From Phoronis australis (Eukaryota > Phoronida > Phoronidae): DNA of 64,000 nucleotides. A program made the position numbers and the translations under genes. Shown here one piece after another: positions 22,916-35,676 of the stretch. Numbering within the stretch: the first letter of the stretch is position 1; each line of letters opens with the position of its first letter. The DNA lies in the NCBI GenBank assembly GCA_002633005.1, contig NMRA01000059.1:709150-773149 (forward strand), read 5' to 3'. The notes under the pieces were generated by a model. That model ran no database searches. It was given only the letters and a program-made list of their open reading frames with translations, and was not told the DNA's origin.

Positions 22916-24239
22916 GAAGTGGCGTTTCTGTATTTTCGGAATACGTGTCAAAGGTACTGTAACCATATCTTTGTAGCTCACAGCTAGGCCATGTTGTCGC
23001 CGCTTTGACTGCTGCTGGGCCTCAACGGTAGTCGAGGAAGCGCTACGCCGATAACACATGACCTGGGGACGTTTATTGGGGTCACATGCAGGTGTATGTT
23101 TCACGCCTGGATGCCCTTTCACAGAACATACAACTACTGTGTGTATTTGTGTGTATTTACCGTGCGGTACATGTAGACTAGTACAATCTCGAACAAGTTT
23201 AAGCAGTAACCAAGAATACCTGTATGCGCCGCTTGTGAATGTTTTAGGTTTCCCGTATCCAAGTTTTTCTCGGTTGCATTGCGCTATTCGTATTTTCAAT
23301 GCCAACAAAGTTTTACTGCTGTGCTGTGGTATACAACTCCGAAGTGAGAAAGTTTGATAAATTGGACGGATGCGTGATCTGAGACACGAAAATGTGCCCG
23401 ATTTCCAAAATGAGGTCGCGCTCTTATCTGCGGGACAAAGGAGAGTTTTATCGCCGTATAATCCAGGACGGCCCTATTGTTGTCTTTATTTTGTGACAAC
23501 CACTAAAATCTATTCGCCAAATAAGGCAAGTTGCTACTTACTTTCTACGGCTATACTTTAATGTGAATGGAGCCCATAAATGTTATATGTTTTTGACTTA
23601 AAGCCGTGTTTAACTGGTCATAAACACAAATCTAATTAGGCCTTTCACTCTCATAAAATCGCCCTCGTACTATATTCCCTCGTAATATATTGCGAAGAGT
23701 CTATTCCCAAAAAGAATATCGAAACCATCTGCTCAATAAAATGCTCCAGAGTTCATAGCTACATGTTTCGGGTTGGTCAACCGTAAAATCACAAGTTCAA
23801 AAATAACGCATTTGCACATTGTCTGTGACTAGAGGTTATAACGGAAATAAAATCCTAAAACGATAAGGAATGTTATGAAGCCAATTTTATGAGATAAATT
23901 TTCTAATTAGTTTTTTCAACCAGCTAAACAACGCGAGATTCAACTTAAATGAACGTTTCACTCATTTTATCTTATTTTGAAGTTGGCCATTTTTGACCCG
24001 GTCTCCGAAGTAAGCGATCAGCTTGACTACGAGTGTATGAGAAAAATCAAGGATGGACAAAATACACACAAGTGTGGGCTATATTCTGTGTGAACATTGT
24101 CCATAGAATGATACTGGTAGTTACGATAGATACGATGCCAGACCTGTAGGAAGGAAAAAAATTATTGTGGGGGCACAAACCAATTTGACTTCGCCGACCT
24201 ACCTCCTTGCAATCGTCACCCCTCGTTCTCTGGATGTCG
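22916..24239. other. 5' flank of acyltransferase copy 2
   Basis: Probable 5' UTR/promoter side of the copy 2 gene; the corresponding DNA is missing from copy 1. No TATA-like or other regulatory element can be assigned with confidence and no other gene is seen. Confidence 0.4.
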
Positions 24240-26390
24240 CAATATTTGTACCGAACCCCACCCCTCACGTCCGCTATTGGTGGGGGTAATACCGGGGATG
24301 CAGCCATCAGGGTTTGAGTTACCCTGAACCAACAAAGATTCACGGAGAGTAAGAATGGGTCTAGGCCCCAAGCGCACTGACGCAGGGGAAGCTGGGAGCT
24401 GCCTGAAGTTACTGTAACTGGGTCGAAGGTCAAGGTTCGTTTTATTATTATTCAGTTTCAGGAAAGCTTCATTTTATTATGGCCATTCTTTGAAGTAAAT
24501 TTTGGAAACGTAAGGTCCCGAGGTGCCTGGTATGAGTGCCTTTGTGGCCGTTTCCAAAGCCTTTGATGAAACACAGCCGGTAGTCCAGTTTCTGACTAAT
24601 TAATGATACAGAGTGTGTCCCAAAAATGTGCACTCTTCTGCAGTTCAAATTCAGTTCCCGTGGGTAACTGAGATTCTAACCAGGCCTACTACATGGTTAC
24701 ACCATATTTTTAACATGGGTGTGCCTGACATGACGTGATCCGTGCATGCGCGCACCTAGGGGGAGCTCGGTGGACTCGATGGCAAAGTGGGTAAAGGGAA
24801 ACAAAGATTTCGTAATAAACATTATAAAAAAGAGAAACAAAAAGTCCGAGAAAAACGAGACAAAAGTCCACTAAAAAGGCTGGATTTGGCGTACGCACAA
24901 TTCTTAGCCCTGAACGAATCACGTGTTCGTTTAATCTCAGTAAATGCTCCACATTCTCAAAAATTCGAGAACCCCTATATTTTAGGCTGGGTGCGCGCAT
25001 GCCGTGTGTGTAGTTTGCACGGGAAATGCCAGCAAACGATTCAGCTTTGAAGAACAAAAGAACATCTCGCAATACTAATGGAAATCAAAAACATCAGGGA
25101 AGTTCAAAGACAACCTTTCCAAGTTGATGACCATTAAATTTAATTTTACTTATTTAAGTACTTAAACTTCGTTTTCGATCTACGGTTTGTAAACTTAAAC
25201 CCAGTAATCTAGTTCCTAAGCCAATAAACAATTTATTGTCATTTGAATTGTGAGAATATTTTAGGACACATTGTTGAGCTGTCCGAAATTCATCAATTTC
25301 CTTGAGACTTATTTCAGATAGACAAAAATCGTTTAGTGTACTTTTAAATTTAATGATCTGATGATAGATCGAATTCAACCAATGTCTGCCTGCAATTAAG
25401 TTTATTGAAGTATTGTCACTTCTTACAAGATTAGCTTCTAATTGTCAAAAAATCATCTCTTTCGTAGATACATAAACATGTAAATCAGAAACCAACAATC
25501 AAATCCATAAGCAATGCGTTTACTTTGATTTAATGACTTAATTCCTTTTTTGATCCCTTGTTAGTGACTTTAAAGAACGAATCTTGTACCGAAGTCAAAC
25601 AGCAATGTATTCATTGTCACTTGAATTGTGGATATTTTTTTGGGAAGTGTCAAATTTTATCAATGTTTTTGAGAGTTATTTCAGATAGGCAAAAAGCGTC
25701 CAAGTGCACTTTACTATTTGGGAATCGGATCATAGTTTAATCCATATTCAGTCTTTAACTAAATTCCCTGAATCGTCATCACTTCTTAAAAGCTTTTAAT
25801 TGCCAAAAATCACCAATCAACTTGTCGGTTTTCGTAGATACATAAACATGTAAATCAGAAACTAACGAATTTGTTGATCAAATTGGAATGTTATAAGCAA
25901 TTTACATGAATAGAGGGACGAAGGGACATTTCTCCGAACTGCTCCACCGAGAGAGGGTCCCGTCTGAAATGGGACATCTTAATTATGAAAAGCTAAACAT
26001 CATTAAGCTTGGAAAAGAGTGACAGTTCATTCCACCGTCGTGTGATCAGACGAAGTAACCTTCTTCAACATGAAAGTTGATTTCACAAAAAACAGGAAAA
26101 TAGACGTAATCGAGTCCAACATTGGGTCCTCTCATTTAGACGACTTGTGCTGCGAAAGCGGAGGCCACAACAACCATGTCCTTGCCAGGGTCCTCACAAC
26201 GCAATGATTCCGTAGAGTTGTTAAATACTCTCTTGAGTTTTCTTTCCTATCTACACTTAGCAGTCTTTCTCAGCTGTCCCCACCAGACGCGTATGTCAGT
26301 TTTCACGGTTTAACCCTGACGCCTGAAAAATTTGGGGGGGGGGTGCGTGCCCCCCGATTCCCTCGCTTCCTACGGCCCTGGATGCAACTT
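24240..26390. repeat. segmental duplication, copy 2 upstream flank
   Basis: Same-orientation match to 14,172-16,760. It differs by a ~260-bp insertion (24,744-25,003) and by an internal re-duplication: the segment with GATTAGCTTCTAATTGTCAA and GAGAGTTATTTCAGATAG occurs around 25,290-25,470 and again around 25,660-25,870. Confidence 0.7.
24744..25003. mobile_element. MITE-like insertion, GCATGCGCGCACC ends
   Basis: Begins GCATGCGCGCACCTAGG and ends GGGTGCGCGCATGC, an inverted pair. It is absent from the homologous place in duplication copy 1 (near 14,930). CGT adjoins both ends, a possible 3-bp duplication. The short Lys-rich open frame inside looks incidental. Confidence 0.5.
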
Positions 26391-26439
26391 CGAATGGCAG
26401 GTGAGCAGTGCGTTAATCGTTTCTCACTACGACTTACCG

Positions 26440-27460
26440 TTCTCGACTTATTCAGTCTGGTGCCCTAGCTCACACCTGCTATTAAACGAATCTGTTTGAA
26501 ATTTGGTATGTCAGTAGATCGAGCCAAAATGGGCCATAAAAAGTTCTTTCCCGTTAAAATATCGAGGCCTGCTGTCTTTGTGCGATGTCGGTCCAAAGAT
26601 GGTTCTGTGGTTACCATTTTTTTTTCGAAATTTCGCTTCGCAGGGCTCTAGTTCTGACATTCTTTTGAAGCATTTTTAGGAAATTTGAGATGACAAATCT
26701 CGCCAAGCGTTTTATTATGCGGATAATTATGAAATTTGGCATGCAGTCAGTGGAATCCACCATTTCTCCAACTTGCGGTTCTCGAGGTGTTCGAGATTTA
26801 GCGAACCCTGTAACAAATTTCAATTTAACTTGGCACAGAGGTGTGTAATGCGCTGACAACATTGAATTTTCTGGCGGATTCAACTAGCTGCATCGTCTGC
26901 TTGTGACCATTTTGGTCTCGACAAGTAGATTTTAAACTAATGTTCACTCAAGTGCATTTCCGGTTGATATCTGAAGAACAAATCGGTCGATTTCACTTCA
27001 GTTAAATTTGACACAAGGATGCGCCTTAAGATTCTCGCAGGGATTCGACTACTTTAGCGTCTCTTAATTTTCATTTTGGTCACGACAAGGGTCTTTTCAA
27101 CTATTGTTTGAGGAAGAGCATTTCCAGTTGATATCTAAAGAACAAATAAGTCAATTTCAATTAAACTTGACTCAAAGATGTGTGATGTCAATTTGTCGCT
27201 ACCATTGGATTTTCGGAGGGATAAGACTATTGAAGCGCCTCCTAGTGACCTTAAGAACCAATTGCTGAATTTCAACGAAACCTGACGCAAAGAGATACGG
27301 TGGCAATGCCGTCGTCAGTACTATTCTATTTTTGGGAGATTGGACCACTGCAGCGCCTCCTCCAGGATGATATCTAGAGAACTGGTTGACAGCTATCAAT
27401 GAATCTTAAAACGTAAACGATGTGGTGAATTCGTTTTTGGCCAAACATTCACGCCTCTTC
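26440..27460. repeat. diverged repeats, unit about 165-180 bp
   Basis: Phrases like TTGATATCTAAAGAACAAAT followed by a Ser/Asn-type AT-rich tract and TTGAC(T/A)CAAAG recur near 26,970, 27,130, 27,250 and 27,370. Too diverged to delimit. From 27,460 to 28,370 nothing was recognised. Confidence 0.35.
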
Positions 27461-28376
27461 GTATTGAGTAATTTGTCGATCATTTCGTGTTAAAGATGAT
27501 TTGAGAACTGAATGTACATATTTGAGTATGTTGGTCTTATTTCACAAATACGGCCATACTCATTAACTTGAAAAGCCTGGGGAGAACATTTAATGTGCTG
27601 AGAACATGTATTAAGGAAGTGAGAAAAGGAAATGTTACCCATTTAAACGTTGTAACATTAAGACTGTCCTATCATAACAGTCTTTTGAATTTAAAATTAG
27701 CTCGTTAGATTAGACAGGAATATAAGAATACTAGTTCACTTACGCACTCTGCGTTCCAAGAATTATGACATAACACATTAATATATATGTAAAATGCCCC
27801 CGAACGCCGATAGAGCATAGCAAAATATGTGGTGACTTTGGTAGAACGTAGTACACTTCTTTTCATAATACATAAGTCATTAATCTCTCTTTTGAAATTC
27901 TATAATTTCAAATGCAACTTCAATGATATGGTGGCATCTGTTGAGATACCAGCTAACTGTCACTACTGTACCGACAACCGGTGGTCAATTTTTATGTATT
28001 TCGTTAAATTTTTAAGCACCTCTAGCAGCATGTCACTGCTTTGCTATTGCAGCTACGCCTTGTGGTAATTTGGTGAAGTAGCCTTATTGTATCTTATCTA
28101 AGCTCTCGGAACGTACATGTATCGTTAGCGAGGATGCATGTGAACGCCTCAGCTTTGTTCATTTTACATGAATATTGGATATTACAACACTGTTTGATCG
28201 CTGATCGATTTATTCAAGCAAGTAATGAGTACACTTCCATCATTGATTTCATACAGCACATGTTAAAATCAGAGGCCTAAAAATATAAGCTACGATTAAT
28301 GTCACATCAAACCTTTTGCAACCGTTGGGCAATGTATAAATTTTTATGTCACTCATAGTTTGTAAATTTAGAAAAG

Positions 28377-28382
28377 TTTATT
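28377..28382 (-). promoter_or_regulatory. polyadenylation signal of the large gene
   Basis: AATAAA on the minus strand, 117 bases downstream of the stop at 28499. Confidence 0.5.
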
Positions 28383-28498
28383 AGGCGATAAAGGGTGATT
28401 TGTATGCTGATACATAGCATTTCTATAAACGATCACTTAAAAGCTTCCTTTACAACACACCAGGCTTGCATACTGCGGCATTGCTGTGTATTTATGAT

Positions 28499-28783
28499 TT
28501 ACAACAAGTCTGAGAGCCAACTTGGCAAAGTTTTTCTCGGCTTTTTAGTGGTTTGCTTGAACTGACTACCCACCCGGGGCCTTTCCTTGTCTGGCTTATC
28601 TCGAAATGATGTTGGTTTTGGCGGTCTGGTCGGTCTGGTTGCTCGGATAGGGATATTCGGAGAGTCGTTCGGAGACCGCGGCCAATTTGTTGGTAAGCGA
28701 TTATCATATCCGTCCTTATCAAAATCGAAGTCGTACAGACACTGGTCTCGTTCTAAGTCGTGATCATGATCATAGGATTTGTT

Positions 28784-28870
<87 letters not shown>

Positions 28871-29026
28871 CCATTCGTCAAAATCCCGCTCGAACATAAG
28901 TCCAGGAGAGTATAAATACCAACGGGAACTCTTCTTGTGGTACCAGCCTGGTACACGTGTCCCGTTGACGTGGTTGCACGCGGCAACTTTAACGCCACCC
29001 TTTTCACCTCCTTCTTCTTTCTCGAC
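28499..29026 (-). CDS. large modular protein, terminal exon: poly-Asp tail
   Basis: Acceptor TTCTATCAGCAG; entered in phase 0 and ending in a stop at 28499. Starts VEKEEGGEKGG, has HVNGTRVPGWYHKKSS, then W followed by exactly 29 Asp codons (28784-28870: ten GAC then nineteen GAT when read 5'-3'). Next is a DHDHD/DFDFDKDG acidic patch, a Pro/Arg/Lys-rich tail (TRPTRPPKPT) and the end SWLSDLL. A long Asp run is expected to bind calcium. No membrane anchor is seen. Confidence 0.7.
28784..28870 (-). repeat. GAC(10)-GAT(19) trinucleotide run in coding exon
   Basis: Plus strand shows (ATC)19 then (GTC)10. Two pure blocks of synonymous codons suggest slippage with selection for Asp or a recent expansion of each block. 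Confidence 0.95.
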
Positions 29027-29210
29027 CTGCTGATAGAATGACACAACATGGAGCATTGTAGCGTGTAACCTCATAAAATATTGAATTAAAAAGCGTTCTT
29101 AAAATTAGCAGTTAAAAAGCTGCACAATATTACACAGAGTTCAGCAAACACGAGAAGTAATGTTTTTTAAGACAAATTCGATTGGCTACTTCTGGCCGAA
29201 CAAAATTTAC

Positions 29211-29381
29211 CTCAGATATTTTGTCCTTTGCCGATATCATTGCAAACATGGTAGGTTCAAGAGGAAACGTTTTCGTGTCCTCATCGGTGGCCCTTCGTCT
29301 TCGTCGTTGGATTGTAGGCACTGTAGTGACATCTGTCGGGGCTACCGCGGTTGCATTCTTTTTGGTACGTGTACTACATAT
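29211..29381 (-). CDS. large modular protein, exon 16: second polybasic site
   Basis: Acceptor TATTTTTTCCTGCAG (strong), donor GAG|GTAAAT; phase 0 in and out, 57 codons. A Thr/Ala-rich stretch (NATAVAPTDVTTVPT) runs into QRRRRRATDED, a furin-type site like KRRRATG in exon 2. The opposite strand is also open and codes a hydrophobic stretch, which I take as a shadow. Confidence 0.65.
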
Positions 29382-32300
29382 CTGCAGGAAAAAATACCAT
29401 GACCATCACAGTAACACAAGAGGTACGGCACAGAATGATAGGGGCGTACTGAAAATGTTGCCCGATGCCAAATATTCGTTTGGTTTCTTTAAAACTTCAA
29501 AGCTGAGGTTCGAGTATTTATGAAGTAACCAGTTATTGACTTTCTCACCCACACCAAAACATTTTGCACTTGCAGGTTTATACGTGTACTCCCTTTCAGC
29601 ACCTTTATGTAAAAATGGCTCGGTGCAATTACGATGCTTGTGTCCCATTAATACAAAATGCCTTAATTAAGCCAGAGGCAGTATCAATGGCAAGTCCAAG
29701 GCAGTCTGTCGTTAACTTACATCAAACACTATGTCACAGCATCCAACATTTGGATCGGCTAATTTAAGGAAAACAAGTTATGTTCTAAAATATACTTCAA
29801 ACTCAGCAACGCCATTTTCGTCAGTGAATTGAAAAAGGACAGGGTGAACGGAAACGAGTGTGTTTCGATGGAAAGTGCAACGAGTGAGTTGTGCCAATAA
29901 TTATTTAACGCATGCGTGAAGCCGTGTGTTAAAGATGGTGAAATGACCGGTGCTCCCAACGAGAAAACGTTCGCGTTTATACTTATAAAACATGCTGGAA
30001 TCCGATTGGAAGACACTATGAATCGTAATCAGTCTACTCAACCCTATTCTGTCGCAGCATAAGACGTTTTGGCCAGAGTGTCATTTGCCTGTCCGCTGTG
30101 AACGTTCAGTGGCCAGTTGTATGAAACAGTCTCAAATAGGGATTCAACTAAGGTCCCTGAGACTTTTTTTGCGTATTTGTGTCTGTATGAACTTACAGGT
30201 GCATTTCGTCTTTATTATGAGCTCCTTTTTGATTAATGACATTTTTAAATAATATAACTAAAACTGAGCCCAGTCCTTAAATTGGGGGTGTTGCATGAAA
30301 ATATCCCTAATTATTTTCGATAATATTGACAAATCAACGTAGAGTTCACTCTCGATTTGAATCAGTCAAAAGTTGACTTAGTAATGAAACTAAAACAATA
30401 CAAGAAAGGGCAATCAATGTTTTCACAAGTCCAAAAATACGCAGTACATTTAGGGAACTTAGTTGAGTCCCTATTTGGGAGTATTTCGTGCAACCGAGCA
30501 CAGGGCCCTTTGACTGTTGTTTTTACCTGAAGATTGTTTCGATCATGCGCACTGCGGTTTTAATCATAAATTTCTAGTCTCAGGTGGAAATTTGAAGCGC
30601 CACTCTGGTAAACGATGGTGTTGAGGAACATATCCGTGAATTACACTCTTTCTCAGCGCTACCAAGGGTAGCACTGTGTAAAAAAGTAACATACATGTAG
30701 CATGTCATTGGTTACCGGAGAGCAGCAACATTCGTAAAATCACATTGGTTGAAAAATAACATTCATATATTCCGATTGCCTAACTTTGAGAAATGCACCA
30801 TGTATTAATACATGCTGTTGTGGCTTGCGGTTGCTGCAACTACAAGAACAGACTAAATCACATTCCACACAAGTTCGTGTTTTTGACACCCAAAAGTTTT
30901 TAATGCGTCAAAAAAAACAACAAAACGCCTCACTATACTTTTTAGACACAAATCCGTACAATGTGTACACGGTAAGCCTGCAAACCACGATATGCGCATT
31001 GGTGCAATTGAACTGATCTCTGGGTATCGTCCATCCACACACCACCTGGGACTTTTAATAGAGATCTATCAGCCTGTGAGCATCAGTACACATTTCCTGG
31101 TACAGACGTTTCGTAAACAAATCGGTCCGGAATGAGTCGGAGAAGTATAATTAATTTTTATAGTTGATGACTTCTTTCGTCGGGTGACTGGCAAAATATT
31201 AGCTTGTGAGGGAGAACGTATCACTTGAGTCCGTTGTTGTTTAATCTCATGACTTAGTATCTTGTGTGAGTCACAAAACATGAACTAGTGAAGGTGCAGC
31301 GAGTCTACTATACTGTTAGTGTTTCAGCAGCCACGGCCTGCAAAGACACTTCTCAGAAGACATATTCTAGAGCATGTAATGCGTTTCTCAACATTCAGCC
31401 AGTTTGAATGTCCAAGAGTTATTTTCTAACTAGTTAGAACGTCTGAATATTCGTATTGTACTAGAAGCCATTTTACGTCATCCCTTTCCACCGCTACCCC
31501 TCGAAGCACTGGAAATAAGCATACGCGTGCCTCCGTAGAGATTTGTGGATTATCCCTTATTTTGCCTCCTGTTACCTGGCAAATCGAGGCTTCCATCTGG
31601 TGCAAATGCATGCTTCAGTTATTCAGAATCTATTACACATATGACGTCTCTCTCTATTGGCGTATAGAGGTAAATTATCGTGACGCTGCGACCAATGGTT
31701 GCTAGTTATCATAAGCCTTAGCACCAGGCTTTCAAAAAGGTGAAGGTTATCTTTATTCAGGATCGGGAAAAGGTGGTGAAGTGGTGCAATCTGTCGTCTT
31801 CACTAAGAAACAATAAAAGCCTACTGTAGATTGCCCATCCATATGTCTGCCAGCCTCATAACCTGAGTACGTCATTTGTACGTACTTCCTTGAGAGTCTA
31901 AAACTTTATTTTGTCAGCTCAGATTTGGAACTCTTCCTTGTGGAGATAGAATTTGGCAGATACAGAAATTTTGAGCAAGATACCAGAGACTGCCATTTAT
32001 GAAAACTTCATGCCGCGGAGGATGTGGCCATTTCGTGTGGCACTATACATGCATATGTACAATCGTGACTTCTGAAGAACACATTATAATGAAGCTAACA
32101 GTTTGTCCAACATTATTTTTTATTTTATTCATGTAAATAAAATGGAAATTTTAATAGTTATTCTGTTCAGATTGCTTTCTGTGGTTACGCATGATGCATT
32201 TTGAAACACAAACGATTTGCCTATTAGTTTAGCTGACGTTTAAGTCCAATGAGCAAATGTTATTTTTCAAATATTACGTAAATTGTTTAAATCTGTTTAC

Positions 32301-32642
32301 AACATGTTTTCTACCTTGTCGTAAAGCAAATGGTGTCCACGATCAAAATCTTTACAATTTTACACCTGAACGTTTACCATAGGCTTTCCTCGCCAGGACC
32401 TCTGAGGAAGAGTATAAAGAAGAACAGTCTAATGGCAGATTCATTATTTACATGCAACAAACACCTGTGGGATCAATAGCATGCCTTAGGGTGTACACCC
32501 AGGGAGGTTCTAGTAATCACTTAAGTGTCTCGTCGCACTTTAAAAATCAACGAGAGGCCAACGCAATACTACCGGAGAAGTCAGGAAAAAGGCGGCAAGT
32601 TCCATCAGAGAATCCTCCGGAAAATGTACAAACAAAACTCAC
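29382..32642. other. intron of the large gene
   Basis: No further exon that fits splice sites and phase was found; neighbouring exons 15 and 16 already join in phase 0. Confidence 0.5.
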
Positions 32643-32743
32643 CTTCACTTTCAAAACATTCTTAGCAAGGTCGATGTTCAAGTAAGGGTTGGTATCCACA
32701 CACGTATCGCAGGACTCGCACGCCTCGCGCCACATATTGGCAC
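32643..32743 (-). CDS. large modular protein, exon 15
   Basis: Acceptor TTGTAACTCAG, donor AAG|GTGAGT; phase 1 in, phase 0 out. Reads ANMWREACESCDTCVDTNPY with three closely spaced cysteines after a Trp. Confidence 0.65.
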
Positions 32744-33728
32744 CTGAGTTACAAACAGAGACGTCACCAATGTGTACGGTTACTTTTAGATCCAATAGTT
32801 TGCATGCCTAACCTATAGCCTACACCCGGATTTAGGCGCATGCGTCAATATGCAACACAATTGACCAATCATCGGTTGCTGGGGTCTGTTCCATGAAAGG
32901 TGTCTTAACTGAGACCGAAGTCAGACATTTAATTTAATCTTACACTCCCGCTTTACAATTTAGGCCGTGAGCCATACATGTAGCTACAGTATTTTCATCC
33001 TGTGACCATGTCATTTTCTTGTGCTGCTAGATGTACAGTGTATCTTCAAGCATTTGATATTCGAAAAGATCTCGCATTTTAAAAAATGCCAGGTCTTTTA
33101 AAAGTTGCACATTTATTTAAGAGGCACATTTTTATGCTCTTACAATATAACACTATTTAGCGAGACGTGGCGAAGTAGATTGCCTTTGTAAAATGGGTTA
33201 ACATTTAATTGATTTAAGTAAAAGGTGTAACAAATTATTTGAAACGTGCAAAATCACACACAGGGCAAATTTTAGTAGTGTATGCGCATGCGTACGAGGA
33301 ACGACGGTTACACAAGCACGTAAATGAAGTTCCATTATATCCGGTTATATGCGAACCATCAAACAAACCGAATTGATATGCGCGCACAGACATGGGCCTA
33401 CAGTTTCATCCAACGATTTTACTCGAAATTACAATTTTGTGCACACTAGATGTAACTGTCTTTTGTTCTGTACTTGAGCACTCTGGGTCATCCTTGGATA
33501 AATGTCCAATACAATTTTGTACTTGATGACACCAGCATTAAAGTTTCAAATCCGAGTCTGAAACTGAATTCTCGAGTTTTTAGTCGAGTTTGTAGCTCAA
33601 ATCAAGGACTCGTTAGTTGAAGATTTGGAGTAATAACAACAAACACTTGTGTTCAGTTTGCAATTTAGTAAAAAGTGAGAAGATTAGGCCCTAGTTCCGC
33701 GAACAGACACGGCCATAGCATACAATAC

Positions 33729-33921
33729 ATGAACTGCTATTGCACGGGGACAGCGCACATGGCTCCGTATGAAGCAAAATAAAGCGTGTGGAATGAACTG
33801 CTTTTGCACGGGGACAGCGCACATGGCTCCGTATGAAGCAAAAAAAAGCGTGTGGAATGAACTGCTATTGCACGGGGACAGCGCACATGGCTCCGTATGA
33901 AGCAAAATAAAGCGTGTGGAT
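33729..33921. repeat. 64-bp tandem repeat, 3 copies
   Basis: Units of GAACTGCTATTGCACGGGGA…AAAGCGTGTGGAAT repeated nearly identically (intron between exons 14 and 15). Confidence 0.9.
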
Positions 33922-34319
33922 TTTGTTGGATTTCATTTAGATGTTGAGCCTAAGTTCTCATATATGTCGTGTTGGCGCCGGAGGTGAGTTGAGTCCTTAC
34001 CCGATTCACCTTTACAAACCAATGAAAGTTAATTATTGCATCACCTGATCGCTCTTTGTACCCGTCTGTAGTACATTTACGCGAATTACTACGAAAGTAG
34101 TCTACCTGAGACTAACAGCTGCGCTCGTGAAGTGTAGCCTTCTGTTTGGGAGGCGCTAGCACATACGATCTTTTGTATTTAAGAATCACTTTTTCCACAC
34201 ATCTGTACATGGTCGAGTGGAGAATTTGGTCACATGGATATAGCCAGTACAAAGCAGAGTTAAGCTAGGACCAAAGCAAATGTAAGGTAATGACGTCCTT
34301 TTACCAATTAAGTAATTAC

Positions 34320-34474
34320 CTGGATCAAAGTATATGAGAACTGGAATCTGACCGGCGGAGATGTTGAACTTAGCTGGATCGAATTTAATCTCAATCTCTA
34401 TAGGGCCCTGCAATATGACCGCGAGTCCTGCAGGGGCCATGAAAAATGAGGAGTCCGCAGCGTAATCTACGAAT
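34320..34474 (-). CDS. large modular protein, exon 14
   Basis: Acceptor GTTTCTTTCAG, donor G|GTAATT; phase 2 in, phase 1 out. Encodes a beta-rich stretch (GLAVILQGPIEIEIKFDP … QIPVLIYFDP) that I cannot assign to a family. Confidence 0.65.
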
Positions 34475-34814
34475 CTGAAAGAAACAATAGAGACATTAAA
34501 CGTGCGAGTACATGTACTAAAACACGCGATTTAGGGTATAGGGCCTACCATTTCTCTCGTTTCTGGTCTGAGTAACGTTTGAATTGGGCCACTGAATATG
34601 TAAAAACACTGAGCCAGCTAGGATTGGACAATCATGGGACAGTCACTCACGTAAGCCATGATGCACTTGAACATAGAATACTAGGCACTCGATGCAAACA
34701 TCAATTTCGAGTAAAAATGGGTTCGCAGGGAAAGAGTTGAGATGAGCGTGAAAAAGAAAAGGATGTTTGTTATGCTAAAGGAATGCGTGCGTTCGAAAGC
34801 TACATAAAACTGAC

Positions 34815-34962
34815 CTGTTTTTCAAACGATTGGACAGTGCTACTATTCCGTTGGCAGTTTTCGGGTTTTGAAGGTACGTTGTGTAAGTTGCACTTGCGGC
34901 AGAGCCATATTGTTTCTTCAAATCCATGTCGTCCAGCTTTCCCGCAAGGACTGGGGAGTCGC
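34815..34962 (-). CDS. large modular protein, exon 13
   Basis: Acceptor TATAATTCAAG, donor AG|GTCAGT; phase 1 in, phase 2 out. Reads SPVLAGKLDDMDLKKQYGSA and TANGIVALSNRLKN. Confidence 0.65.
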
Positions 34963-35676
34963 CTTGAATTATATCAACCAATTATTCCAGTATTTATGAC
35001 GTTTGACAAACATGGCTCAAGTTCCTTTCCTTGAAACATGACTATTGCACAAAGCTCTTTGGTTTTCACTCGCATATTTTCTGAGGGTCTAGACAATATC
35101 TACGATGAGCCTCCAACAGCTGTTTGGGAATTACTCTAAAATATGCTATTTGACATACATGTACACAAAAATTTTTAAGGATAACTGAAAATAAACGCGA
35201 AACGTAAAAACTTAAGCCTGACAGATCTTCTGAAATATGGTCGGTGGATGTTGTACATCTTATCGGAATTACACATCAGTCACATTAAATGGAGACAACT
35301 TTTTCGTAAACACAACAGGAAATCTTGTCACGAAAAACGTGGAGGCTTTATGCATTTTCTTTAGTTTCCGTACGTTTACCTAGATGTGTTCACTTCGCTC
35401 GCATTCGTATTGACCATTTTGCAGATGGCGCACCCCAGAGCACAGTAGAACAGAAGTCCGCATAATTCAGATAACAGGAAGTCGCCGAACGTCTGCTCCG
35501 TTAGGTCACAGTTGATTTTTAATAGATGCTACTCCTTTATTTGTATCTGACTAATTGAAAAACCACTAAGACGAAATGCTCTCTACACCCTGTATCTACG
35601 TTTGCAGGCGGCCCCGCTCGAGAAGAGCTCTATCACACAAGCCTCTATCAATAGGGCGTGCCTCGCTATCCGTTAA

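Noticed and set aside
22916-23308. N-terminal extension of acyltransferase copy 2 by 131 codons
   Set aside because: Composition is unlike the family, the usual family start falls at the MM at 22915, and the extension cannot be compared in copy 1. Kept as likely 5' UTR.
24787-25050. Lys/Arg-rich 87-codon plus-strand frame
   Set aside because: Falls inside and across the end of the MITE-like insertion; no homologue in the paralogous flank.
28687-29033. Plus-strand poly-His and poly-Ser frames and minus poly-Met frame
   Set aside because: Shadows of the (ATC)n/(GTC)n run; the minus frame giving Asp continues in phase from exon 16 and ends with a sensible stop.
29182-29523. Plus-strand 113-codon frame with a hydrophobic, membrane-like stretch
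   Set aside because: It lies opposite exon 16 of the large gene, whose acceptor, donor and phase all fit; the frame has no start context or splice support.
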